Assembly (NCBI GenBank): GCA_034509735.1
Contig: JACGWO010000013.1
Span: forward strand, 17,070,136 to 17,134,135
Direction: 5' to 3'
Length of the DNA stretch: 64,000 bases
DNA from: Sesamum alatum
Lineage: Eukaryota > Streptophyta > Magnoliopsida > Lamiales > Pedaliaceae
Part shown: in pieces, positions 39,641 through 50,281 of the stretch
Layout of the letters: every line of letters starts with the position of its first letter
Numbering within the stretch: position 1 is the stretch's first letter
The notes under the pieces: model-generated
The model's input: only the letters and a program-made list of their open reading frames with translations
The model's database searches: none
Told to the model about the DNA's origin: nothing
Made by a program: the position numbers and the translations under genes

Positions 39641-41655
39641 AATTCTTCTCTATGACAGAGGGCAGGTTTCCACCAGCAGGAGTCTCATTGACCACATCGT
39701 CGGCAATCTCGCCTTCTCCATCCTGATACCCTTCCTCATCAGGAACCTTGGGATCGAGAAACATAAAATCTTCATCACCAAACCGACCACTGTTCCTCAA
39801 CGTGGAGCGACACTACCTGATTACTTGATCATACACCTCGCTTGCCTTGCTGAGAACAGCTTGGTGGAATTCCTCTGAGTCCACATACTTCTTCTTGAAG
39901 TCATCTCGCACACACTCTAAGTATATCTTGCCAGCATCAGATTTCAGGAAAGTCTTCCCCGAGGCAACCTCCCGGTTGAAGCTTTCCTTCTACTTGAGTT
40001 GTTCAGCGGAGGCAGTCTTGAGCTCCTCTTGACAATGCTCCAAGTTTTTTCGGGCGTCTTCAAAGGCATCCTTCAGGCGTTTGATCTCCTGCTCGTGGTT
40101 ACTCTACTGCAGCTCAGTAGCTTCTGCTAAGTTGATAACCTGAAAGGATATACCTCAATTAGACACGTGAGGACAAAAAATGAAGCATCAACAAAGATTA
40201 TAAACAACATACCCTGGCAGCTTCGCCTTGCATAAGACGAGTAAGGGTGACTGTGGGGAGGGCGCCAAGTAGCGTCACATCATAAGGACTCACTAGATCC
40301 CTGGATCTTTTATGGGCAAGGTCCACGTCAGCTGCATCCAAAAAAGAAGAGATATCCCCCTGCCTGTTCGACCCATAGGTGAAGAGACCTTTTCCTGCCC
40401 CATGGCGAGGAGGACCTGCTTCACCTTCCCGGTGGCGTTTGGAGGCACTACCTTCAGGAGGGGGGGAGGAGCGCCCCTCATGGCGAGTTGAGTGCCCCGG
40501 AGGATCCCGGGCCCTGGCAGGAGGTGAGCGCCGGCGACTGCTTTCTCCCCTCCTGGGCGAGGGCGGAGGAGGATGGTGGGACCTTGAGGCATTCTCTTTG
40601 TCACGGAAACGATGGACATCATGGAGGGAGATCTTCTTTCCTCCTACAAACAAATCAACAAAAAAGTGAGAAAGCGTCGAAAATTTTTTCCAAAGCAAGT
40701 AAAAGCAGAAAAGTTGGATACCAGCAGGCCCTAAAGTTTTAACATCAAAGAGTTGGTCGAACAGCCCAACCTCAATGAAGGAGAGTCGAAGATCAGGAAC
40801 GGGGTCGGGCACAAAGGATGATTCCCCCTAAGGGGCAGCTAATCCCCAGGACAAGTCCTTTACGAATAGGAACTTCTCTTTCCAAGGACCCTTAGAAGAG
40901 ACACCACCCTCAAGAATCTTGCAACTCCTCCGAGGATAGAAATAGAAGTAAGAGTCGTTGGGCACCTTCCTAACAGTGAATAAGGTATAGAAGGCTTCAA
41001 GAGACGGGGACAAGCCGAGATCCTCAAAACGTTGAAGGAACCCCCTAAAACTTACGAGGGAGTTAGGTGTAAATTGGCTGATGCTCAGGGTAGTGCAGGT
41101 GATAATTTGGAGTAGCAGAGGATGAGGGGGAAGTGTGAAACCAGAGGAAAAGAACGATAAGTACACAGTAAAGAACCCAGGAGGAGGAAACTTGATCCTA
41201 TCATCAATACTAGGCAACAGGAGGGTGAATTCGGAAGAAGCATTGACACTAGCTTCTAAAGAGCGGAACTCTTCAAAGCTCACACGACTATGGCAATATT
41301 CGACGTCCATTATACGACAGCGAGATTTTGAGTGGGGGACTGAAGAGGACTCAGTTCCATCTAAACCAGAGTCGACAAGATCAATTGGCAGGGGAGATAA
41401 GAGTGGGGGAGTTTCTTGGGAACTTGACTCAAATGAGGGATTTGGAGAAGGTGACGGACAAGTAGGAAGGTTCCGAATCGCTTCAATCACTTCGTGATCA
41501 AAGTCCACGATATCCGGACCCATACGAGAAGCTGAAGGAGGAAAGGAATCTAAGCTTATAATCGGAGCGGAAGAAGGTGGAGGAGGCGCCCCTCGGCTGG
41601 GGACCGGCACCTCGGCCAGAATCTGGCCGAGGCGGGCTGCCTCGACCAGCGCCAC
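39641..41655 (-). pseudogene. Antisense ORF of the Tat element
   Basis: Reads opposite to gag-pol. The N-terminal part (41655-40830) is Pro/Ser-rich. It is followed by a domain containing FPPPGFFTVYLSFFSSGF and SISQFTPNSLVSFRGFL, which resembles the plant 'putative gypsy type transposon' domain (Transposase_28-like). The rest is charged, Arg/Ser/Pro-rich, with a helical Glu/Lys-rich C-terminus. Two likely introns, 40644-40721 and another from about 40212 to 40141, have GT-AG ends and restore an open frame. In-frame TAG stops interrupt it at 40828, near 40105, near 39990 and near 39817. The product's function is unknown, and this copy is not expected to make a full protein. Confidence 0.7.
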
Positions 41656-42206
41656 GCCGGGGCGTTCCCCGGCCCCGGCTCGGAATTGATATTCTCCCCC
41701 ACGGGATCCCGGCGTTGCTCGACATGACGCGGGAGTTTTTTATTTGGAAGAAAAACGAGGTCTTGAGTTTTTTTTTGAAAATCTGGATTGAATGAAGGAG
41801 TGTTTTTCTTTGTTGGAGACACTAACATGAAGAATGGAAAATTAGATGGAGCAGTGGAAAAGATGGAAAGCTAAATACCCGAGCCAAAGCGCTTCGACAT
41901 TCTTTATTTTTTCTTTTTGGAGACGACGAAGGCAATAAGATAAATCGGAACACAATGAAAAATTGAGGATGGTTATTTCCAATTTATATAGAGAGGAAGG
42001 AGTCCAAGTTAGAGAAGGAGCAATAAAGGAAAAGAATCCCAGCAAGAATAAAGTTCATTTAAAAAAGAGTTTGAAAAAAAGAAAACTCTCTGATTGAATA
42101 AGGAGAGCGAAAAGGAAGTCTATTCAAAGAAGAATTTGATTCAGAGTCAATTTGCTGATTGGAACTTTCAGGTTTCCAAGGAAATACCTGAAAGTCGGGG
42201 GGCTAC

Positions 42207-42584
42207 TGATGTGGAGAAAAACCATATTTACAAAAAGACCCTCAAACTTATTACTAATTGCACCAAGGCCCTCATGGGAAGTTGGGGGAAGTTAAAAGAG
42301 AAGTTGTGAGGAGTTGAAGAGAAGGGGAGTTGAAAAGAAAGTGGGCTAGCGAAATGACGAAAATGCCCTCAGCAGATCAATTTTAGGCCGTAGAATCGAA
42401 GGGCAACGTTGTAATTTCACCCCCTAAAGTTTACTATAAATAAGGGGTGAATTCATTGTTAAACTTACCTTTTTAATGAATAAGAATAGCAATTTTTACA
42501 TTTTTCATTACGTTTCTTTAGCTTCTTGAATTGATTTGGTGCACACGTGCGTAGGCTACGTACTTTCCGAATTATACACCATCA
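42207..42584 (+). repeat. 3' LTR of the gypsy element
   Basis: 378 bp, matching 32837-33212 apart from about eight differences, followed by the CTTGC target duplication. Confidence 0.95.
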
Positions 42585-42802
42585 CTTGCAGATTTGAAAT
42601 AATGCTGGAGAAACAAGGAATTGAGAAGCAGTATGAGCGTAAATCACTGCAGGCCAGATTTGTTGTATCATGATATTGTTACACTGAGGAAATTGATCAA
42701 AAAGAAGTGTACAAATTAAGATAATTAAGCACAGTTCATGCATACACACACGCCAGAATCATTTGAACTATACTTAAAATCTCTCTGTATTCTAGCTGTA
42801 TT

Positions 42803-45350
42803 TCAGAGAATTGCTTCCAACTTCTTTAGCTCAGGGTCCAGGTCTTGAGGTGCTAAATCATTTCCTGGATTGATGTATTCGTTAGCCATGGCCTTCCCCT
42901 TTTTCAGCACTTCTTCTGGAACAGTTTGGAGGACGCTATTGCAAGGAGATTATCATTATCAGAACAACTTGAAATACACCTAACCACTTCCTCAGTCCTC
43001 ACCTCATTTGCCAACAAAATGTGCAGCAGCATAAATATGAATGCTGATGTAACTTTCCAAGCTTCTTCACTGAAGACAAGAAAATATAAAAAAACTGAAT
43101 CATCCATTACCTGTTCAGCGCATTGAGTGCAGTAGCAACATTTGCTTTCATGGATTCAATTGAAGCCCCTGAATCATTTCTTGATGCACGCAAAAGCAGA
43201 GAATCAAGTTCTTCCAAGGCTCTAGAAATTTTGAGAAAATGCTAAATTAGTAAAACCCTGATCTAATCAAAGTTTGATGAGCAAAACGATATGGACTGGC
43301 ATTCCACATTCCTTTATATTTCTGTAATGCCAATTTTCGAGTAGTTTCTTTCTACTTTCCAAGCATGTATCCGCCAAATAGGGATTTCTTAGGGCTAAAT
43401 CTCACTTCCTCACATATATATAAATTCCAGTGTTTTAGACCTAGGGATCTAATCTTGTTTCGCATCAAAGCAGGGCACTTGTTCCTAATAGAAATGATAC
43501 CTTAGACACTGATCAACCTCATTGAAAGCAGATTTGCCATTCCCAGCATCAGAGGCATATTGTGCTACCTGCACAATTAGGACAAAGAGACTTGTGACCA
43601 ACCTTTTTAACAAATTCTCAGGCTTCTTAGTTACCTTGTAGAAAAGCTCACCACTAGGAATGAAGACTAAATGGATTAAAGAAGAAAGGAAAGAAATGTC
43701 AATAAAAATTCATTGACTTACTGCTCGAATATTAACACGCAAGGATCCTGCGGGACCAGATCTCAAAAGATTCCGGCAATCAGCAAATTTAGGTTGATCA
43801 ACTTCGAGGTATCGTCCTACCGTACAAGTAATAATTCATCAAGTTAGATCCTATGATATTTCTTAATCTAGAGACCAGCATTTTAGATGAAAACATAGAG
43901 AACAATAGCAAATGAACGTCAAGAAGATGTAATGGGAGTGCTAAATATATATCCTTACTCAAAGTTGTTTGGGTTCTTGGCAAGAAAAGCATTTTAAAAG
44001 GGCCACAGCAAAAACATTACCAAGTTTTTACCTGCAATCCCTTATATTTAGAAATGATCGTTACAAGATATATCTTTAAAATGGGTACAGCAAGAATAAA
44101 TACCAATTTCCTGGCCCAGTTTAATTTAACTCCCACCAAATGTTTGTATCAATACTGCCTCACCAAATCAGTTATTGGATAAACCAATCAAGGAGAATTA
44201 CCTAATTCCTTAATCTGCAACTCGGTCAATATAACAGCTGGTATATAGGCCTCTAGCGGATCAAGCTTTTTCCTAGATAAAAATGCATGGAATTATTAGG
44301 AGGACAACGGAAGAAGAATTATATGTATTGAGAAAGGCTATCCATGGAGCAGTGGCAAAGAGTCAAATGAAATTTCCAACTAAAGTAAGAACCGAGAATT
44401 CAACAAGCTACTGAAGCAAAAAGTTCCACATGGATTTCACAAATTTATTAACATGAACAAGCATGTGCTCTCCATTCTAAATATAACGTTCAGTCTTTCA
44501 ATCAATCAGCAGCCAAATACAATCCTATGTTCAATCCAGTCACTTGATTTTGGGCTTCTCGAACTAGAACGTGATAGTTAAGCATCAAACTAAATGCCTA
44601 CAGGTTAATGATCACAAACGTACCACACAATCCAAAAGAAAAGTCTTCAGATTTCAGTGGCCACGACGAAAGCCCAAGGCAATATATATACAGCTAGTCT
44701 AGACCTTGAAGGAATTTAAATTTCACAGAAGATGAACTCCTTATCCTTAACCGTAAGTTCCCTGCATGCTGAAGATTAATATCACATTTATGATTCAGGT
44801 CTAGCATATAATACTCGACCAAACTTCATGCATTTTACCATAATGTGCAGCATCTAATGGCAAATATCATAATATTAGGATTACAAATTACAAACACGGA
44901 TAACCAAAAAGGTACAAATCCATACTTCTTCACATATTTGTCCAAAGCGCCGATTCCCATTGCATCTGCAGCTACCAAAAAAAGCTGATCAGAACAGGGA
45001 AAAGGTAAAACAACAATGGAAGTGCAGTTGTTCTGAATTTGTGACCATAACTATGATATAAACAGAACAGATCACAATACGTATACTAAAAGGAAGAAGA
45101 CGAATAAGCAATTTTAACGAGGCGCACCTTTAGACAGAGAGAAGAAGTGCAGAAAAACAATTGACAAAGAAATCAATCGTCTGCTCTCCCCCGTCCTCCC
45201 TGGGGACAATGTGCACCTCACTCCAGAGCTAAAAGTCCACCGTCTTGGCTTTACCGGCAAGCTTGAGGCACGTGAAAAGGGAAGAAACGAAACGACGGCG
45301 GTGGCGGTGGCGGTGGTGGTGGTCATTTCGCTGCCGGAAGCATTGGCCAC
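42803..45350 (-). CDS. Chloroplast protein, probably of the thylakoid lumen
   Basis: Seven exons on the minus strand: 45350-45128, 44965-44926, 44272-44202, 43816-43722, 43568-43501, 43221-43111 and 42935-42803. All are GT-AG and in frame, giving 246 residues. Residues 1-50 are Ser/Thr/Arg-rich without acidic clusters, like a chloroplast transit peptide. Residues 57-73 are a twin arginine followed by a hydrophobic stretch (RRLISLSIVFLHFFSLS), as in thylakoid signals of the Tat route. The mature part of about 170 residues starts near DAMGIGALDKYVKKKKLDP and is mostly helical, with YIPAVILTELQIKEL and SGPAGSLRVNIRAVAQYAS. I recognise it as a conserved plant chloroplast protein. It may be a lumenal 17.9-kDa type, but I am not certain of the name. 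It converges with the FBL15-type gene. Confidence 0.85.
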
Positions 45351-45453
45351 AGAGGCAGTTGAGGCCTTATCCAGTCCCTCTACGGCCTCAACTTTAAAGG
45401 GTAGTTACTTCTTTACCCTTGAGGAAAATGGTAAAACTCAACTTAAAAATTAG
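45351..45453 (-). promoter_or_regulatory. Short 5' flank of the lumen-protein gene
   Basis: Only about 103 bp separate the start codon from the neighbouring TIR element. A GGCC-containing stretch ('gaggccttatcc' and 'acggcctcaac') is present. The core promoter is probably either here or inside the inserted element. Confidence 0.3.
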
Positions 45454-46373
45454 GGCCTCGTTTGGTTTGTGTGATACGATTAGACATAATGTGACTTGAT
45501 GTGATAGAAAATTGAATAATAATTAATCTTGATGTGATAGAAAATTGAATAATAATTAATCTTATCTTATATTATATGTTGTTTGGTTCGAGGTATTATA
45601 TGTAAAATATCCAATGTGATAATATAATATGGTGTTTGGTTGAAAGGATTATAAAGTTTGATTAAATGTGAAAAGACTATTAACAGTATCATTTTTTAAG
45701 TTATTTATATTTTTATATTTTACCTTGTGAATAATTACAAAAAACTAAAAAAAAAAACTCTAAATTATTTATTGAAATACAATTGATTAAAATAAAATAA
45801 ATTTGTGAATATTTTTTTTTTCTATATTTATATGAAGAGTTTCAAAATACTTATTTAATTTAGCATTACTTAAAACTCAAATATTTTTTAAAATTCCAGA
45901 AAAAAAAGAAGTAAAATTTTTCATAATGTTTTATTATTTAATTATTATAATTTAAAATATATATTTTTTAATCATGCAAGTAATTCTCAAAATACAAACA
46001 CATCAAAGTTAAAAAAGTCAAAAGTATTTTTTAAATGTTACATGTATTTAAATAATTATTTCAGCGGCCTGTTGAAGCTTATCATCGGTAGAAAAAACAA
46101 ATGACAGAAAAAATAAAGAAAGAAGCGAAGGTAGAGACGGGGGAGAGAGAGTGTGTGTAGAAGGGTAAATTAGGAAAAAAAAAATAATACCAGCTTATAC
46201 TAATTGGTGGTATTGTAGATCTTAGGTGGTGGGTGTGATCCACTCTCCCTCAAATTGTGATAAATAACGATCGGGCCCGGTATTAATACTAGGCCCTAAT
46301 ATTACTAACCAAACGCATGATTAGGCATAATAAAATTATTTATCATGCCTAATCTCGCAAACCAAACGGGACC
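45454..46373. mobile_element. TIR element, 920 bp, MITE-like
   Basis: The left end GGCCTCGTTTGGTTTG and the inverted right end GGTCCCGTTTGGTTTG form imperfect terminal inverted repeats. TAG flanks both sides (45451-45453 and 46374-46376), which also fits a TA duplication. The subterminal parts ('gattagacataat' and 'gattaggcataat') are similar. There is no transposase. The ends resemble widespread plant MITEs of the Harbinger or hAT type, and I cannot decide between these. Confidence 0.75.
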
Positions 46374-46381
46374 TAGGTAAA

Positions 46382-46460
46382 CTAGTCGTCTAGCCACGTC
46401 ATCCCTGCATGCATAAAAAATAATATTGGACGCTTTAAAATTATTGTAAATATATATTTA
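46382..46460 (-). mobile_element. Helitron 3' terminus, decayed
   Basis: On the minus strand the end reads CTAG before T and is preceded by a degraded GC-rich hairpin region. The next 60 bp ('ttttaaaattattgtaaata') match the Helitron at 17349-17601. The matching 5' end is not found. Confidence 0.5.
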
Positions 46461-47779
46461 AATCAAATAATTAAATAGTTAAATGTATTGCTTGTATTAT
46501 ACAATTAATCTTTCATAAGAGATAAATGATGTTACTTATTAAAAAATAAAATACAAAGCAAGAACATACTTTTAATGAGTTCTAAGAAAGAAAGCTGAAA
46601 GAAAAGAAGAAAGAAAGAAATATGGATGAATAAAGAAAAATTAATTTAAAATAATTTCAAAATCTCAATATCATTTCATCAATTTAAAAAAAAAAATCAT
46701 GAGTAAATTATCATGAATAACAAAATAAAATAAGTACAAATAAAAATAAAATATCCAAGTTAAACTAAAACAAAAATACAACAACATTATATCACTGGCA
46801 ATGAAAGAATAAAAAACTTTCATCGGTGCAAAGAAATCTTAAAAAAAAAAAGTTTAATATGCAACAAAAACACATAAAATGAAAGGCTACAATGAAAAGA
46901 TAAAGTATGCAAAAAATTATAATACAAAATAGATTGAAATGTATAAGTAATCTGTAACTGTTATGCTTTTAACAAAAAAGAAAGAAATGGGCCATATTGA
47001 TATGCCATAGAGTTACAACCACTTGCAAATCATACTGTTCTCTGTTCAATTCTTGAGATTTTTAAAAGCAATATAACACTATAAAATATAAATTGGTGAT
47101 AATATGGCTCATAGTGACTTTTGAAGGATAAACGAAAAACTTAATTTTCATGAATATTCAATTTAATTAATTTGTAGCTCATCTTTTAAAGTGAACTAAG
47201 AAGTATAAATGCAATAACTTACTAATATATAGATAATATATATTTTTTTCTTTTAAAAAAAGTGAATCACAAAATAAGACTTTATCGGTTATCAAATGAA
47301 TGGTCCAATTCAAGTTAAAAAATAATAAATTACTACAATCCCTTTATCATGTTGTTTAAGCACAAAAAATAACTAAATTAAGGAATACTAAAAGCAAAAG
47401 CAACATAAAGCATTATACATCTTTTAAGTTTTTAAGTAAAAACACAAAATAAAAAATAAAAATAATATTCAAGATATATTATGAAATTGAATTAATCAAC
47501 CTCTGAATTTATTATTAATTTAACACATGTCTACAAAAAAATTTAGTTAAATTAAATATAGAAAAGAAGAAAACAAAATCCAAACAATAATATGTGGACT
47601 TTTTCAGAAAAAGAACACCAATTACATACACATGAAAATATATACTTACATGTAAAAATAAATTGAAGATTTACAAAGCGTATGTCATAGATTTAGTAGA
47701 ACATACTGAAATAGTTTGAGAAATTAATTATATAATAATTAAAATCTGGTGATTCGTTATATATTGTAAAACATCATTA
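46461..47779. other. Very AT-rich intergenic DNA
   Basis: Almost no sequence complexity above A/T runs. No open frame on either strand has protein-like composition, and no repeat family was recognised. Confidence 0.3.
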
Positions 47780-48440
47780 GTGGACCAAAAAAAACAAAAT
47801 CTAAAAAAAACAACAAAATTAAACTATAAAATAAAGTTTAATGGATGAAACTATTATGTTATAAAAAATGGTGTATAAAAAGATACAAAATGATAAAATT
47901 TAAATAGAAATAAAAACTAAATATCAGATTATTAAGTTTAATGGATGAAACTATGATATATATATATATATAATAAATGCTAAACAAAATATATATGTAC
48001 CTATTAACACTAAATAAATATGTGATCCTAATAAAACAAAAAATGAAAATAACAAAACTAAACTATAAAAATTAAAATTTAATAGATGAAACTATGATAT
48101 ATATATATATGTATATATATAATGGTGTATAAAAAGATACAAAGGGGTAAATATATATATAAAAATAAAATTAAATAGTAGATTAAGTAAATTATACAAA
48201 TACATATTAAACGAAATATGTACCTTTAACACTAAATAAATATGTTCCTTCTTGTACAAAAAAATAAATAAATAAATAATAAAATCTGAGAAGAACAACA
48301 AAATGAAATTATGAAATAAAAATTTAATGGTATGATACTATTATAAATATAAAAAAAGTGATGTATAAAAAAATCAAAGGACTGAATATTTAAAGGAGAA
48401 ATAAATATTAAAGTTTAATAAACTCAAAATTTGTGAATTA
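47780..48440 (+). repeat. Decayed tandem repeat, about 240-bp period
   Basis: Three diverged units each carry, in order, 'acaaaa(t/c)taaactataaa', 'tttaatggatgaaactat', 'tggtgtataaaaagataca' and, in the first two intervals, 'gtacctttaacactaaataa'-like DNA. They start near 47812, 48052 and 48296. Non-coding. Confidence 0.65.
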
Positions 48441-49440
48441 AATTGTTAATTCTTTTCATGTATGGAAGGACGAAAAGGAGGGAAAGATAAAAGAAAAAAA
48501 AGAATTCACTTCATCAAGTTAGGCGTATAAAAACATTAGATAACCAAATAGGAAAAACCATAAGGACCAATGAACTAAATCAACAACATACAAAATTCAT
48601 AAAGAAAATGATATATTGCAATTGAGCAACATATAAAATTTATGGATAAATATGTCTATGCGTTGATGAAATTGTAACTTGCCTTCCAACGAAGTGCCAT
48701 AATTTTGTAGTAATTGAAAAAATTAAATTAACTTAAAAATAAAAGAGCAACAAAAGATTTATATAAGCTGTTGAAGTCTGCACTATTGAAGAAATAAATT
48801 TTATCTGATAGGAAAGCTTGAAATACTTTGAGAGGTAGAAGTGATTGCTCAAATAATGAAAATCACTAACCGGGAGAGAACTAAACTATTTAAACAAAGA
48901 AATAATAAGTTATCAGATAATTGAAAGAGCTAAATTGGTGGAACATATAATCGATTAGAGTATTTATCTTTGTTTCGAAATTTTAATAATCTAATATACA
49001 GGCTTAAATTTAGGGATATTCCACATTAATTAAATTATATTATGTAAAATATTAATTTTGAATACAACCAACCAATAAATTTTTTTTGATTTAATTAAAA
49101 AATTAAAAATTCTAAAAATTCAGAATTTGGTCAAAATTAATCATTTTGCAGTCAAAAGTTGTTTTGCTATATATATATTGATAGGTCTGGATATATGCAA
49201 AAGGTGATCTATATATTTAATAGATGTCATAAATGTTTGAAAGTAATACTTATGTATACACAATTTTTTGTAAGTAGAAATATGTTGTATGTGTTAGAAG
49301 ATATCATTTCAATAATAATCAAAATGAGATTTAAAATTCGTAACTGATATATCTTATCTATGTTTAAAAATGAAAGTTTTATTATGTAAAAAAAATTTAT
49401 TTATAGAGCAAGATATTATAAAAAAAATTAGTCAATTTAA
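48441..49440. other. AT-rich intergenic DNA
   Basis: No protein-like frame, RNA gene or clear terminal repeat seen. It leads into a Helitron 3' end at 49484 and could be the body of that element, but no 5' end was found. Confidence 0.3.
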
Positions 49441-49484
49441 AATATATATATGTATAACCGTGCATAGCACGGGTTCTACGCTAG
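49441..49484 (+). mobile_element. Helitron 3' terminus
   Basis: A perfect hairpin, CCGTGC-ATA-GCACGG at 49458-49472, is followed after eight bases by CTAG and then T, the classical plant Helitron 3' end. The 5' start of this copy is not recognisable upstream, so its length is unknown. Confidence 0.75.
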
Positions 49485-49523
49485 TTAACTATTATAACAA
49501 AAATAATAATAAAAAAGTCCAAT

Positions 49524-49690
49524 ACTGTTGTACAAAGAAAAAAAAAACCAAGGCTGTTGTACAAGAAAAATCAAAACGCCCAAGCTGTTATATAAGGAAA
49601 AATCAAGTCTTTTGTAGAGCAAGTGTTCTTCCTCATGCCGTGAGTCACTGGAGGAGCTGTTGTACAAGAAAAATAAAATTCACAATTTTT
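49524..49690 (+). repeat. Imperfect direct repeats of GCTGTTGTACAAGAAAAA
   Basis: Four copies of a motif like gctgttgtacaagaaaaatc start near 49524, 49553, 49584 and 49656, with unequal spacing. They make the 49370-49720 frame look protein-like with repeated Cys/Lys, but I judge this DNA a low-complexity repeat and not a gene. Confidence 0.55.
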
Positions 49691-50281
49691 TCTGTACAAA
49701 AAGTTTGCTCCATATTGTGATTTCTCACAAGTATGTTATAATTCTTTCCAAAATTTATATTTCTTTTATATTTATATTTGGTTTATATATTTTTATCCAA
49801 GTCTCTAGAATAAATAAACAAGTTTAGATATAAAATTGATTAGAAAATTTATTATTATAATTTATATAAATATAGGTTTTAATTTTTTAAGGAATGAATA
49901 AATTTATTACTAAAAAATTATGAAATTTAGTGGGATTTTTTACTATACCGCCTGTACAAAATTAAATTTTGGTACGGCTAAGTCAAATTTCTGGCTAACA
50001 ATAAACAATAATACGTCATTTTTGTTGATATACTAAAGGAGATACTTGCAAAACGTCGCAATTTTGAGGGGCGAATGGAGAAATTTCAGTAAGTTGAGGG
50101 AGTAAATTGTAAAAGTGGTCGAGTCCTCGCTATTACGTCTTTGTTGTCGGTGCGTAATTTAATTATGACTGAGATCGAAGCAAACGGACAAAACTGCAAA
50201 CAACAAACTATACTGAAGAGAGTTTAAGTTGCTTTCCTTGGCAGCAAAATTTCCTTCTCTTTCTCTCTCTAAATTACAGCA

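Larger units (their letters stand above)
32837..42584 (+). mobile_element. Ty3/gypsy retrotransposon of Tat type, 9.7 kb
   Basis: LTRs at 32837-33212 (376 bp) and 42207-42584 (378 bp) start TGATG and end TCA. They differ at roughly eight sites including two 1-bp indels. The 5-bp target duplication CTTGC lies at 32832-32836 and 42585-42589. The primer-binding site TTGGCGCCGTCTGTGGGAAA follows the 5' LTR at 33214, and a G-rich tract (AAGTCGGGGGGCTAC) precedes the 3' LTR. Internal order is gag, protease, RT, RNase H-like, second RNase H, integrase, tandem repeats, antisense ORF. The second RNase H and the antisense ORF after pol are known marks of the Tat lineage. Coding parts are interrupted, so it is non-autonomous as it stands. 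Confidence 0.95.

Noticed and set aside
49370..49720. 116-codon Cys/Lys-rich frame
   Set aside because: Its composition comes from four DNA repeats and A-runs next to a Helitron end.
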